DNA of 59,135 nt from Deinococcus sp. Arct2-2 (GTDB taxonomy: Bacteria > Deinococcota > Deinococci > Deinococcales > Deinococcaceae): NCBI RefSeq assembly GCF_004801315.1, contig NZ_SSNW01000025.1:1-59135 (forward strand). The letters are read 5' to 3'. Both the position numbers and the translations under genes were made by a program. Positions 8,689 to 16,570 of this stretch are shown here, piece by piece. Every line of letters begins with the position of its first letter. The first letter of the stretch is position 1. The notes below the pieces were generated by a model, which made no database searches, had not been told where the DNA came from, and saw only the letters and a list, made by a program, of their open reading frames with translations.

Positions 8689-9620
8689 GCAGCGCTGTGA
8701 CCACGCTGCCGCAAGTTATCAGCGACCCCGCCGAACTGCGCTCGGTACTAAGTGGGCGCGGGCGCGTCGGCTTTGTACCCACAATGGGCTACTTGCACGA
8801 AGGCCACGCCACCCTGATCGCACAGGCGCGGGCCGAGTGCGACCTGTTGGTGGTAAGCATTTTCGTGAATCCGCTGCAATTTGGCGCGGGCGAAGACCTG
8901 AACAAGTACCCGCGTGACTTGCCACGTGATCTGGGCGTGGCAGGCGGGGCTGGGGCCGATGTGCTGTTTACGCCGTCCGTAGACCTGATGTACCCCGATG
9001 GTTTCGCCACCCGCGTCACCGTGTCGGGCGTCAGTGACGGGCTGGACGGGGCTTCGCGGCCCGGACACTTTACGGGCGTGGCGACGGTAGTCCTCAAGCT
9101 GCTGAATCTGGTACGCCCTGACCGCGTGTATTTGGGAGAAAAAGACTGGCAGCAATTGGCCGTGCTGCGGCGCATGGTGCGTGACCTGAACGTGAATGTA
9201 GACGTGATCGGTGTGCCTACAGTGCGGGCAGCGAGCGGACTGGCTCTCAGTAGCCGCAATGCTTACCTAACGCCGGGGCAGCAAGCGCGGGCCGCCGTGC
9301 TCCACCGGGCGCTGCGGGCCGTGCAGGACAGGTACACGGCGGGTGAAACGCAGGTGCAGGCGCTTCAGCAAGCGGGGTTGGATGTACTGGCACAGGAGAG
9401 CGCCGTGGAACTGGATTACCTCAGCATCGTAGACGGCAAAATGCAGCCGCTCCACGCTGTCCAGCGGCTGGGGGTTCAGGCGGCGGAACGTGACAGGAAT
9501 GACAGAGCGGAGGCCGACAATAGGAACATGACCCGTGTGCTGCTGGCCGCCCGCATGTTCGGCGTGCGCCTGATCGACAATTTGCCCCTCAAGAGTCAAG
9601 ATCAACAGGCGCAAGCATGA
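8685..9620 (+). CDS. panC: Pantothenate synthetase
   Basis: PanC joins pantoate and beta-alanine using ATP, the last step of vitamin B5 synthesis. The nucleotide-binding FVPTMGYLHEGHATLI (with the HxGH signature), VVSIFVNPLQFGAGEDLNKYPR, GASRPGHFTGVATVVLKL and VYLGEKDWQQL blocks are all intact, as is SGLALSSRNAYL. The start is the GTG at 8685 overlapping the previous stop, or the GTG at 8697, which has GGGAG 11 bases upstream; a longer open frame upstream is a shadow. The C-terminal region holds an unusual hydrophilic insert (AAERDRNDRAEADNRN) before the conserved RVLLAARMFGVRLIDN. The stop overlaps the pilT start (ATGA). Confidence 0.93.
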
Positions 9621-10693
9621 CCCTCGACGAATTGCTGCGCGAAATGGTGACCCGGCGCGTGTCGGACGTGCATTTGCAGGCAGGCAGCCCGCCTATGGGC
9701 CGAGTCGACGGCGTATTGATGCCGTTTGGCACGCAGGCCCTCATGCCGCCCGATACCCTCAAGCTGGCGCAGGCGCTCCTGACGCCCGATCAGTGGGAGG
9801 ATTTCGAGTACCGCAACGAGTTGGACACGGCCTACAGCGTGGCCGGACTGGGCAGATTTCGCTGCAACGTGTTCCGGCAACGCGGCGCGGTGGGCATCGT
9901 CATGCGAATCGTGTCGGATTCTATTCCGGGCTTCGAGTCGTTGGGATTGCCGGTAGACGTGATGAAAAGTTTTGCCGAAGCCTCACGCGGCCTGATTTTG
10001 GTCACGGGGCCGACAGGGGCGGGCAAAAGTACCACGATGGCAAGCCTGATCGACCACATCAACCGCAACTACTCGTACAACATCATTACCATCGAAGACC
10101 CGATTGAGATTTTGCACCGCAACAAAAAATCCATCGTGGTGCAGCGCGAAGTGGGCAGCGATACCCGCGATTTCCGCACGGCCCTGAAGTTTTCTATGCG
10201 CCAAGACCCAGACGTGATCATGATCGGTGAGATGCGCGACAAGGAAACGGTGGAAGCCGCCCTGACTGCCGCGCAAACCGGGCATCTGGTCCTCAGTACG
10301 CTGCACACCCAAGACGCCGTCAAAAGTGTGAACCGTATCATCGACTTTTTTGCTCCCTACGAGCGCGACCAAATCCGGCTGCTGCTGGCCGAATCGTTGG
10401 TGGGGATTGTCAGCCAACGCCTGCTGAAGCGGGCCGATGGCGTGGGCCGGGTGCTGGGCACCGAGATTTTGCTGGCCACGCCGTTGGTGCAGGAATACGT
10501 GAAGGACGAAGAAAAAACCGCCCTGATCAAGGACGCGCTGATCGAAGACAACATTCGGGGCATGCATACCTTCGACCAAAATCTGGTGCAACTGTACCGC
10601 CACAACCTGATTACGATGGATGAGGCGATGGACAACGCCAGCAGTCCGCACGAACTGAAACTGATGATTACCAAGGCGGGATTTGCGTACTGA
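9617..10693 (+). CDS. pilT: Type IV pilus retraction ATPase PilT
   Basis: PilT (358 aa) is the hexameric ATPase that powers pilus retraction for twitching motility and DNA uptake. The sequence shows Walker A GPTGAGKST (about 131-139), the Asp box ITIEDPIE, Walker B VIMIGEMRD (about 201-209) and the His box GHLVLSTLHTQDA (about 222-234). The N-terminal PAS-like domain begins with LDELLREMVTRRVSDVHLQAG. The C-terminal AGFAY is close to the AIRNLIR/conserved tail region of PilT but shorter. It overlaps panC by four bases, an unexpected functional pairing. No other pilus gene is in the window. Confidence 0.93.
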   Translation: MTLDELLREMVTRRVSDVHLQAGSPPMGRVDGVLMPFGTQALMPPDTLKLAQALLTPDQWEDFEYRNELDTAYSVAGLGRFRCNVFRQRGAVGIVMRIVSDSIPGFESLGLPVDVMKSFAEASRGLILVTGPTGAGKSTTMASLIDHINRNYSYNIITIEDPIEILHRNKKSIVVQREVGSDTRDFRTALKFSMRQDPDVIMIGEMRDKETVEAALTAAQTGHLVLSTLHTQDAVKSVNRIIDFFAPYERDQIRLLLAESLVGIVSQRLLKRADGVGRVLGTEILLATPLVQEYVKDEEKTALIKDALIEDNIRGMHTFDQNLVQLYRHNLITMDEAMDNASSPHELKLMITKAGFAY

Positions 10694-10737
10694 CGTGCAG
10701 GCGGAGAGAGGCAGCCCCCACTCACGCGCCCGCGCTC

Positions 10738-10743
10738 TATACT
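10738..10743 (+). promoter_or_regulatory. -10 box of greA (leaderless type)
   Basis: TATACT ends eight bases before the greA ATG at 10752 with no Shine-Dalgarno. Confidence 0.6.
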
Positions 10744-10751
10744 CTGGTGTT

Positions 10752-11222
10752 ATGACCAAGGAACGCATCACGATGACGAAGCGCGGCTACGACAAGCTGC
10801 AAGAAACTCTTCAGCACCTCAAGACCACGCGCCGGGAGCAGATCAGCGAGTACATGGGATCGGCGCTGGCCGACGGCGACTTGCGCGAAAGTGCCGCCTA
10901 CGACGAAGCCCGCATGCAGCAAAGCGAGAACGAAGGCCGCATCGTGGAAATCGAGCACCAGCTTGAGCGCTCGATGATCGTGGCCGAGGATGCCAGCGGC
11001 GGCATTGGGCTGGGGGCCAAAGTGATGGTCAAGGACGCCAAAGGTGTGGAGCGCAAGTTCGAACTGGTCGGCACCTACGAAGTCGATGTGCTGAACGGCA
11101 GAATCAGCGACGCCAGCCCGATTGGCGTGGCGCTTGCCGGAAAGCATACGGGCGACTCCGTAACGGTACAACTGCCTAAAGGCACCATGCAATTTGAGGT
11201 GCTGAGCGTCGAATACGACTGA
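10752..11222 (+). CDS. greA: Transcription elongation factor GreA
   Basis: GreA (156 aa) enters the RNA polymerase secondary channel and stimulates cleavage of backtracked RNA. The N-terminal coiled coil starts MTKERITMTKRGYDKLQETL, and its tip carries ADGDLRESAAYDEAR, with the Asp and Glu that coordinate catalytic magnesium in GreA. The anti-cleavage paralogue Gfh1 of Thermus/Deinococcus has a different acidic tip, so GreA is favoured. The C-terminal FKBP-like domain has ISDASPIGVALAGKHTGDSV, the family signature. It starts from the ATG at 10752 beside a strong TATACT box and is followed by a terminator. Confidence 0.93.
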   Translation: MTKERITMTKRGYDKLQETLQHLKTTRREQISEYMGSALADGDLRESAAYDEARMQQSENEGRIVEIEHQLERSMIVAEDASGGIGLGAKVMVKDAKGVERKFELVGTYEVDVLNGRISDASPIGVALAGKHTGDSVTVQLPKGTMQFEVLSVEYD

Positions 11223-11239
11223 ATTCGGGCGCTGAGCTA

Positions 11240-11272
11240 GGGGTGAGGCCACGCGCCTTGCCCCTGTTTTTT
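11240..11272 (+). terminator. Rho-independent terminator after greA
   Basis: A 10-bp stem GGGGTGAGGC / GCCTTGCCCC (two G-U pairs) with loop CACGC is followed by TGTTTTTT. It lies 18 bases past the greA stop. Confidence 0.75.
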
Positions 11273-11393
11273 GCTGGATGTGGCCCGCGCTCATAGAGCC
11301 TCTGATAGGGAATCCAGACCAGTTCTTTTGCGTCACTCTTGCCGTCCACTTCAGCCATACTTGAGGATTCGGCACAATTCGCGCCAACCTTGG

Positions 11394-11399
11394 GTAGAA
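11394..11399 (+). promoter_or_regulatory. Possible -10 box upstream of malQ
   Basis: TAGAAT lies about 150 bases before malQ in a 325-bp gap that otherwise shows only the greA terminator and no reading frame. No convincing -35 was seen, so this is tentative; malQ, unlike most genes here, has a real Shine-Dalgarno and so a leader. Confidence 0.3.
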
Positions 11400-11547
11400 T
11401 CGGGCCAGAGATACACAGGCTTCAGACTAGGAATGCAAAGTCCTTCCGAGATGGAAGCACTTCCATTGCGCTCCGGTCAGGCACGGCGATTCAGTCCAGA
11501 TAATTCAATACAGGCAGTGTTCAGTACAGAGAGTGCGGAGGAAATTC

Positions 11548-13056
11548 ATGACGATCAAGCGTTCCAGCGGAGTTCTACTTCATCCCACCAGCTTGCCCGG
11601 CCCTTACGGCATCGGCGCGTTGGGCGTTCATGCGCGGCAGTTTGTAGACTGGCTGGCCGACGCGGGGCAGGCCTACTGGCAAGTGATGCCGCTGGGGCCA
11701 ACCGGCTACGGCGACAGCCCCTATCAGGCGTTCAGCGCGTTTGCGGGCAACCCGTACCTGATCGATCTGGAGACCTTGCATGCAGACGGCCTCTTGGAAG
11801 ACAGTGACTTTACGGTGGTGCCCGAATTTGATCCCCGCAAGGTAGATTTTGGGCTGCAATACGTGTGGCGCAACCAAATGCTAGACCGCGCCTATGCTCA
11901 TTACGCATTCGGCGGCTCACAGCACCTCAAGGAAGAATTTGAGGCGTTTAAGGCCGAAGAAGCCGCGTGGCTCGATGATTATGCGCTGTTCATGGCCCTC
12001 AAGGATGCTCATGGCGGCCTGCCGTGGAATGCTTGGGAAGCCGCGACCCGTGACCGCGAAACTGGGGCGTTGGCCCAAGCCCGAGAGTCGTTGGCTTCAC
12101 CCATTGAACGCGTCAAGTTTATTCAGTTTCTGTTTTTTCAGCAGTGGCGGGCCATTCGCGCCTACGCCGCCGAGCGCAAAGTGCAGATCGTGGGCGACAT
12201 CCCGATTTTTGTGGCGATGGATTCCAGCGATGTCTGGTCTAACCGCGATCAGTTTTACTTTGACGATCAGGGCCAGCCGACGGTAGTCGCAGGTGTGCCG
12301 CCCGACTATTTCAGCGCCACCGGCCAACTGTGGGGCAACCCGCTGTACAACTGGAAAAACATGCAGGCCGCTGGGTTCAAATGGTGGATCGAGCGTTTTG
12401 AAGGCAGTCTGAAACTGTTCGATCTCGTCCGGATTGACCACTTCCGGGGCTTTGCCGCCAGTTGGGAAATTCCGTTTCCCGCCGAAACGGCCATTCAGGG
12501 CGAGTGGATTCCCGCGATGGGGCAGGAAATGTTTGCCGCTGTGCGGGAAGCCTTGGGCGTGCTGCCCATCATTGCCGAAGACTTGGGCGTGATTACCCCC
12601 GACGTAGAGAAACTGCGCGACGATTTCGGCTTTCCCGGCATGGCCGTGCTGCAATTTGCCTTCGGCGGCGGGGATTTTAGCGTCAACGACTTTTTGCCGG
12701 AAAACTTGCGAGAAAATCAGGTGGTGTACACCGGCACGCACGACAACGACACCACACGTGGGTGGTGGCAGCACGCCGAGGAGCAGGAGAAACACAATTT
12801 CCGCACCTACACCAGCAGCGATCCCACCGAGGAAACCTTCGCGCCTCAGCTGACGCGCATGGCCTTCGAGAGCCGCGCCAACCTAGCCGTCGTGCCGCTA
12901 CAAGACCTACTGAACTGGGGCACCGAAGCCCGCATGAACTTGCCGGGAACCACGGGCGATCACAACTGGACTTGGCGCTACGGCAGCGATGACCTGTTGC
13001 CCCAAACGGCGGCGCAGTTGCGGGCGTTGACGGAAGAAACGGGCCGTTTGGCGTAA
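11548..13056 (+). CDS. malQ: 4-alpha-glucanotransferase (amylomaltase)
   Basis: MalQ (502 aa, GH77) transfers alpha-1,4-glucan segments between maltodextrins and acts in maltose/glycogen use in the cytoplasm. All catalytic blocks are present: the nucleophile Asp in FDLVRIDHFRGF, the acid/base Glu in IIAEDLGVITPDV, and the transition-state Asp in YTGTHDNDTTRGW. The N-terminus SSGVLLHPTSLPGPYGIGAL is diagnostic, as is the GYGDSPYQAFSAFAGNPYLI block. A strong Shine-Dalgarno GGAGGAAATTC precedes the ATG at 11548, which decides the start over a frame five codons longer. It is a single gene; family B and A repeats follow it. Confidence 0.96.
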   Translation: MTIKRSSGVLLHPTSLPGPYGIGALGVHARQFVDWLADAGQAYWQVMPLGPTGYGDSPYQAFSAFAGNPYLIDLETLHADGLLEDSDFTVVPEFDPRKVDFGLQYVWRNQMLDRAYAHYAFGGSQHLKEEFEAFKAEEAAWLDDYALFMALKDAHGGLPWNAWEAATRDRETGALAQARESLASPIERVKFIQFLFFQQWRAIRAYAAERKVQIVGDIPIFVAMDSSDVWSNRDQFYFDDQGQPTVVAGVPPDYFSATGQLWGNPLYNWKNMQAAGFKWWIERFEGSLKLFDLVRIDHFRGFAASWEIPFPAETAIQGEWIPAMGQEMFAAVREALGVLPIIAEDLGVITPDVEKLRDDFGFPGMAVLQFAFGGGDFSVNDFLPENLRENQVVYTGTHDNDTTRGWWQHAEEQEKHNFRTYTSSDPTEETFAPQLTRMAFESRANLAVVPLQDLLNWGTEARMNLPGTTGDHNWTWRYGSDDLLPQTAAQLRALTEETGRLA

Positions 13057-13067
13057 TAAGAGCCTGT

Positions 13068-13093
13068 GTGGTGTGGGCTGTAGGACGTGGGGA
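13068..13093 (+). repeat. Family B repeat variant, left arm
   Basis: GTGTGGGCTGTAGGACGTGG follows the malQ stop. A matching inverted copy (tgtgggctgctagatgtggg on the minus strand) lies at 13312-13340, so the pair brackets the family A repeat between them. Confidence 0.45.
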
Positions 13094-13144
13094 AACCTGC
13101 GCCTATGGCCTGTTTTTTTGGTTTGAGAATGGAGTTGAGGTGGA

Positions 13145-13262
13145 AGGTGAACCCCCCCGTTGCTTGCGCAACGCCCCCCCTTAGAGGTGGGGACTAAAGA
13201 TTTTGCGCTCCCCTTTAAGGGGGGCTGGATGCGAAGCAGACTGGGGGGTTTACACGCAACAT
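13145..13262. repeat. Family A repeat, copy 4 (intact reference copy)
   Basis: This copy starts ggtgaacccccccgttgctt and continues gcgcaacg, cccttagaggtgggg, gcgctcccctttaagggggg ctgg, ending with cagactggggggtttacac. It is an uninterrupted version of the element that an insertion sequence splits at 20358/21797, and so shows what the empty site looked like. Confidence 0.7.
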
Positions 13263-13338
13263 TGGCGGGCGCTCCCCTTGAGGGCAGGACAAAACATCCA
13301 ATCTCGCCTCTTCCCACATCTAGCAGCCCACAACCCAC

Positions 13339-13344
13339 TACCCT
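13339..13344 (+). promoter_or_regulatory. -10 box of the adenosyltransferase gene
   Basis: TACCCT ends seven bases before the ATG at 13352, with no Shine-Dalgarno. It is inside or next to the right inverted family B arm. Confidence 0.45.
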
Positions 13345-13351
13345 GTATGCC

Positions 13352-13924
13352 ATGAAGCTCTACACCAAAACAGGAGACGGCGGCACCACCGGGCTGTACG
13401 GCGCTGACCGCGTAAGTAAGGCGCATGTGCGCGTGGAAGCCTACGGCACAGTGGACGAACTGAACAGCGTGCTGGGGCTAGCGCGGGCGCACAATACGCG
13501 CAGCCATAAGCCTGACCCCAGCCTAGACGCCGATCTGGAATACCTGCAAAACGCCCTGTTCGACTTGGGCGCAGATTTGGCAACCCGTCCGGGCGGCATC
13601 TACGAAAAAAATCTGAGCCGAATAGATGCCGAAGACGTGACCTTTTTGGAAGCCATGATCGACCGCTATCAGGCCGATGCGCCGCCGTTTACGGGATTTG
13701 TGCATCCGGGGGGCACTCCAGCCGCCGCCACGTTGCAAGTGGCCCGCGCTGTGGCCCGCCGCGCCGAACGGGACGTGATCCACCTGATGCACGAAGAAGA
13801 CACCAACCTTCACGCACAGGTGTATCTGAACCGCGTGTCCGATCTGCTGTTCATCATGGCCCGCGCCGTGAATCAACGCAGCGGCATCAGTGAAGAGGCG
13901 TGGAATGTGAAGAAGCGACGCTAA
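13352..13924 (+). CDS. Corrinoid (cob(I)alamin) adenosyltransferase, PduO type
   Basis: This 190-aa enzyme moves the 5'-deoxyadenosyl group of ATP to cob(I)alamin to make adenosylcobalamin. The N-terminal ATP site reads MKLYTKTGDGGTTGLYGADR and is followed by VEAYGTVDELNSVLGLAR. The C-terminal helix has VARAVARRAERDVI and LNRVSDLLFIMARAVNQR, both diagnostic of the PduO/MMAB family. It is cytosolic and normally trimeric. The ATG at 13352 lies downstream of a TACCCT box. No other cobalamin gene is nearby, so it probably serves salvage or a cobalamin-dependent enzyme elsewhere. Confidence 0.93.
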   Translation: MKLYTKTGDGGTTGLYGADRVSKAHVRVEAYGTVDELNSVLGLARAHNTRSHKPDPSLDADLEYLQNALFDLGADLATRPGGIYEKNLSRIDAEDVTFLEAMIDRYQADAPPFTGFVHPGGTPAAATLQVARAVARRAERDVIHLMHEEDTNLHAQVYLNRVSDLLFIMARAVNQRSGISEEAWNVKKRR

Positions 13925-13937
13925 ATCACAACAATCA

Positions 13938-13979
13938 GCAGGGCTTCAGCCAAACCATCGCTGAAGCCCTGCTCTTTTC
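13938..13979 (+). terminator. Strong (bidirectional) terminator between convergent genes
   Basis: A perfect 13-bp stem GCAGGGCTTCAGC / GCTGAAGCCCTGC with a 9-base loop is followed by TCTTTTCC. It lies between the adenosyltransferase stop and the end of the minus-strand amidase gene. Confidence 0.85.
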
Positions 13980-14003
13980 CCACTGACCACTCACCACTGA
14001 CCG

Positions 14004-15188
14004 TTATTTGGTATTCAGGAAATCCAAAATAGCCCGCGCTATCGCCTGTGCAATGCGGTCACGGTAGGCCGGATTGGCAAGGCGTGGGCCTTCGGTGGGA
14101 CTGCTGCCAAAGCCGATTTCGGTGAGGATGGCGGCAGTGGTGGGGTTGCGGATTACATAGAAAGCGTCGGTATGAACGCCTCGGTTCACGGCCCCGGTGC
14201 TGGCGATCAGGTTGGCCTGCACCTTCTGGGCCAATTGGCGGCTAAAAGCGACTTTGGCCTGAGCCAGAATGTCGCCCAATAGGTTTTGGGCGCTGTTGGC
14301 GGCCTGCCGGGTCAACTCTTGGCCCACGCTGCCGCCGCCGTTTTCGCGCACGGCTTGGCTGCGGTCGCTTCCGGCCAGCGGTTGCCCAAAATAAAAGGTT
14401 TCGATGCCTTGTGCGCCGGGGCCAGCCGCATTGACATGGATGCTGACGAAGGCGCTGACCGTACCAGTCGTCGCAAGGCGGGAGCGCAGGTCAAGATCGG
14501 TGCGTTTGTCTGTGCTGAGGTGACGGTCTGTTTCACGCACCATAACCACATCGACGCCGTGCTTGACCAGTTCTGCCCGTATACGCAGGGCAATCGCCAA
14601 CGTCACTTCTTTTTCGGTGACCCAACGGCTGACCATACCGGGGTCGTAGCCGCCGTGCCCTGCGTCCAGCACCACACGGGGCCGAATAATCGTGCCCGAT
14701 CCAGCAGGGCGGGTGACGGCGGCAGGTGTCGTGCGGGCAGGCACGGGCCGGGGAGGTGCAGAGGCGGTGCGGGCCTGCGGTGTGGCCGGGATACGTGAGG
14801 CGGCGACGCTGGTAGGCACATCGATGACCAAACGGGCGGGCTGGCCGGAAGCGGCAGGCAATACGCTGGCTTTAGCACTGGCATGGCCTTTAGCCAACGT
14901 AACCGTAACCGTACCGCCCGCCACCGCGTAAGCCGTGACGCCGGGAGCCTTGAGCGCCCCTTGTTCGGCAGGCAGGGTGACATTCAGGCGCACCGTAACG
15001 CTTTGGCCGCTGACCTTGACCGTACTCGTGGCCGCTTTGGGCAGATTGAAGACGAGGCGCGTATAGCCGTCATGGCTGCCCACACGGGGCACGGCCAAGG
15101 CAAGCGGCGCAAGCAAAGAAAGAGTCAGCGGCACCAGCAAACGCCGGGAGGCAGAAGAAAGAGCTTGTCGAATTGGCAGGAGCTTCAC
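14004..15188 (-). CDS. N-acetylmuramoyl-L-alanine amidase with AMIN domain
   Basis: This is a secreted zinc amidase of about 394 aa that cuts the bond between MurNAc and the peptide stem of peptidoglycan. A signal peptide (RRLLVPLTLSLLAPLALA) is followed by an AMIN domain (GSHDGYTRLVFNLPKA onward) that usually directs localisation. A Pro/Ala/Thr linker follows, then the Amidase_3 catalytic domain. Zinc-binding motifs are VVLDAGHGGYDPG, FVSIHVNAAG and the Glu in ILTEIGFGSSPTEG. I place the start at GTG 15188 (MKLLPIRQ) because TAGACT is eight bases upstream; the ATG two codons earlier would lie ahead of the transcript start. A longer frame to 15236 is unlikely. Confidence 0.92.
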   Translation of the reverse strand: MKLLPIRQALSSASRRLLVPLTLSLLAPLALAVPRVGSHDGYTRLVFNLPKAATSTVKVSGQSVTVRLNVTLPAEQGALKAPGVTAYAVAGGTVTVTLAKGHASAKASVLPAASGQPARLVIDVPTSVAASRIPATPQARTASAPPRPVPARTTPAAVTRPAGSGTIIRPRVVLDAGHGGYDPGMVSRWVTEKEVTLAIALRIRAELVKHGVDVVMVRETDRHLSTDKRTDLDLRSRLATTGTVSAFVSIHVNAAGPGAQGIETFYFGQPLAGSDRSQAVRENGGGSVGQELTRQAANSAQNLLGDILAQAKVAFSRQLAQKVQANLIASTGAVNRGVHTDAFYVIRNPTTAAILTEIGFGSSPTEGPRLANPAYRDRIAQAIARAILDFLNTK

Positions 15189-15196
15189 TGGCATGG

Positions 15197-15202
15197 AGTC
15201 TA
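15197..15202 (-). promoter_or_regulatory. -10 box of the amidase gene
   Basis: TAGACT on the minus strand is eight bases from GTG 15188 but only two from ATG 15194, which favours the GTG as the leaderless start. Confidence 0.5.
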
Positions 15203-15406
15203 GCGGGCCAGTTGTCACAAAAAACTGGAAGGCCATGAGAACTAAGGCTCAAATGTGAGAGGTGGCGAGGGGCGAAAGTCATTCCTCAACTCCGCCATCT
15301 TCGTCTAAGAGTTGAATGCTTACTGTTTCAGCTCCTCGTAAAGCCTTCAAATCAAAACCTAAACCGCTTCCCCTACGATGTTGAAACCACCAGTAGTTGA
15401 CTTGAA

Positions 15407-15422
15407 GTGCAGTTAACTGCAC
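15407..15422. promoter_or_regulatory. 16-bp perfect palindrome, possible operator
   Basis: GTGCAGTTAACTGCAC is a perfect palindrome flanked by further inverted arms TTGAC and GTCAA. It lies in the 300-bp gap between the amidase and the upstream PfkB gene. No T-run follows, so it looks like a protein-binding site and not a terminator. The rest of this gap shows nothing else recognisable. Confidence 0.4.
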
Positions 15423-15435
15423 ACAACTTGTCAAG

Positions 15436-15473
15436 ACAGAAAATGGGCGGAAAAGCTATTACAGCCTCTCCGC
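15436..15473 (-). terminator. Probable terminator of the minus-strand PfkB gene
   Basis: On the minus strand GCGGAGAGGCT / AGCTTTTCCGC forms an 11-bp stem with two G-U pairs and a five-base loop, followed by CCCATTTTC. It is about 30 bases beyond the PfkB stop. Confidence 0.5.
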
Positions 15474-15502
15474 TCACCCGTTGATACGCACCTTTTCCAA
15501 CC

Positions 15503-16438
15503 TTATTTTTTGGTCATCACCGTTTCGAGGTCGCCGGGTGTGATTTCGCGGCTCTGGGCACCGAAGCGGGTGGCGGCCAAAGCTCCGGCGGCGTTGGCAG
15601 CGCGGGCGGCGCGGGCTAGGGGCAGACCCGACAGAGCGGCATGGGCAAAAGCAGCCGTAAAAGTATCGCCTGCGCCGGTGCTGTCTACCACGTTGCCTTC
15701 GGGCGGCACGGCGTCTACGAGTTCAGTTTCGTCGGGCGTCCAGACGATGCTGCCCATTTTGCCCACCTTTACGATCACGCGCCGCGCTCCGCCTGCGCCG
15801 AGTTGGGCGAGTGCCGTGCTGATGCTGCCCGTGCCTGTCAGGGCCAACAGTTCGTGTTGGTTCAGCATCAGGTAATCCGCGCCGATCACGTCTTGTTCCA
15901 GCTTGGTTCCGGCTTTGTTCACGGCTCCGGTGCCCAAATCAATAAACACAGGCACAGGCTTTTTGGCGTTCTTGGCGGCGTCGATGGCCTTCAGCGAATA
16001 CTCGCGCTGTGGCCCTTCCGTCAGCGAATAGGCACTGATAATCAGGGCGTCGCTGGTTTCCACGTCCTTCTTTTTCAGCTTGGCCGGGTCGAGTTGGCGG
16101 TTGGCCGCCCCATCGCTGATCATGGCCCGCAGGCCGTCTGGGGTTTGCATCACCGTAATGGTGCTGGTCAGGTGATCCGGGTCACGCTGAATGGCTGCCT
16201 CGGAGACACCGCTGTCACGCACGCGGCCTAGGGCGTATTCGGCAAAGGGGTCGTCTCCGACTCGGGCCGCTAAAATAACGCTGTGGCCGAGGCGGGCCAA
16301 TGTGACGGAGATGGTGCCACCCGCGCCGCCGGGTTCCATCGTGGCGCGACTGGGGGCGGTTTCGCTGCCGGGAGTGGGCAACTGGTCTAGGTGATACAAG
16401 TGGTCAACTGTAACGTCGCCGATGACGTAGAACTTCAC
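15503..16438 (-). CDS. PfkB-family carbohydrate/nucleoside kinase
   Basis: This 311-aa ribokinase-like kinase phosphorylates a sugar or nucleoside using ATP. The N-terminal MKFYVIGDVTVDHLYHLDQL and GGAGGTISVTLARLG form the substrate lid region. VVDSTGAGDTFTAAFAHAAL is the PfkB signature with the catalytic Asp. Related sugar kinases include ribokinase, 2-keto-3-deoxygluconate kinase and fructokinases; nothing in the sequence decides among them. It starts with GTG at 16438, eight bases after GGAGG, one of the few clear Shine-Dalgarno sites here. It is probably monocistronic, with a hairpin downstream. Confidence 0.88.
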   Translation of the reverse strand: MKFYVIGDVTVDHLYHLDQLPTPGSETAPSRATMEPGGAGGTISVTLARLGHSVILAARVGDDPFAEYALGRVRDSGVSEAAIQRDPDHLTSTITVMQTPDGLRAMISDGAANRQLDPAKLKKKDVETSDALIISAYSLTEGPQREYSLKAIDAAKNAKKPVPVFIDLGTGAVNKAGTKLEQDVIGADYLMLNQHELLALTGTGSISTALAQLGAGGARRVIVKVGKMGSIVWTPDETELVDAVPPEGNVVDSTGAGDTFTAAFAHAALSGLPLARAARAANAAGALAATRFGAQSREITPGDLETVMTKK

Positions 16439-16570
16439 GGGTAGAACCTCCGGGCCGGGGTGGGACGTGGCCCTACTGGTAGAAAATGAGTTGAGGTGAA
16501 GAGGACTGAATTGAGACAGACTGGGGAAAGACAGACCCCGGTTTGGTCAGACCTGCGTGTAATACGGCCT

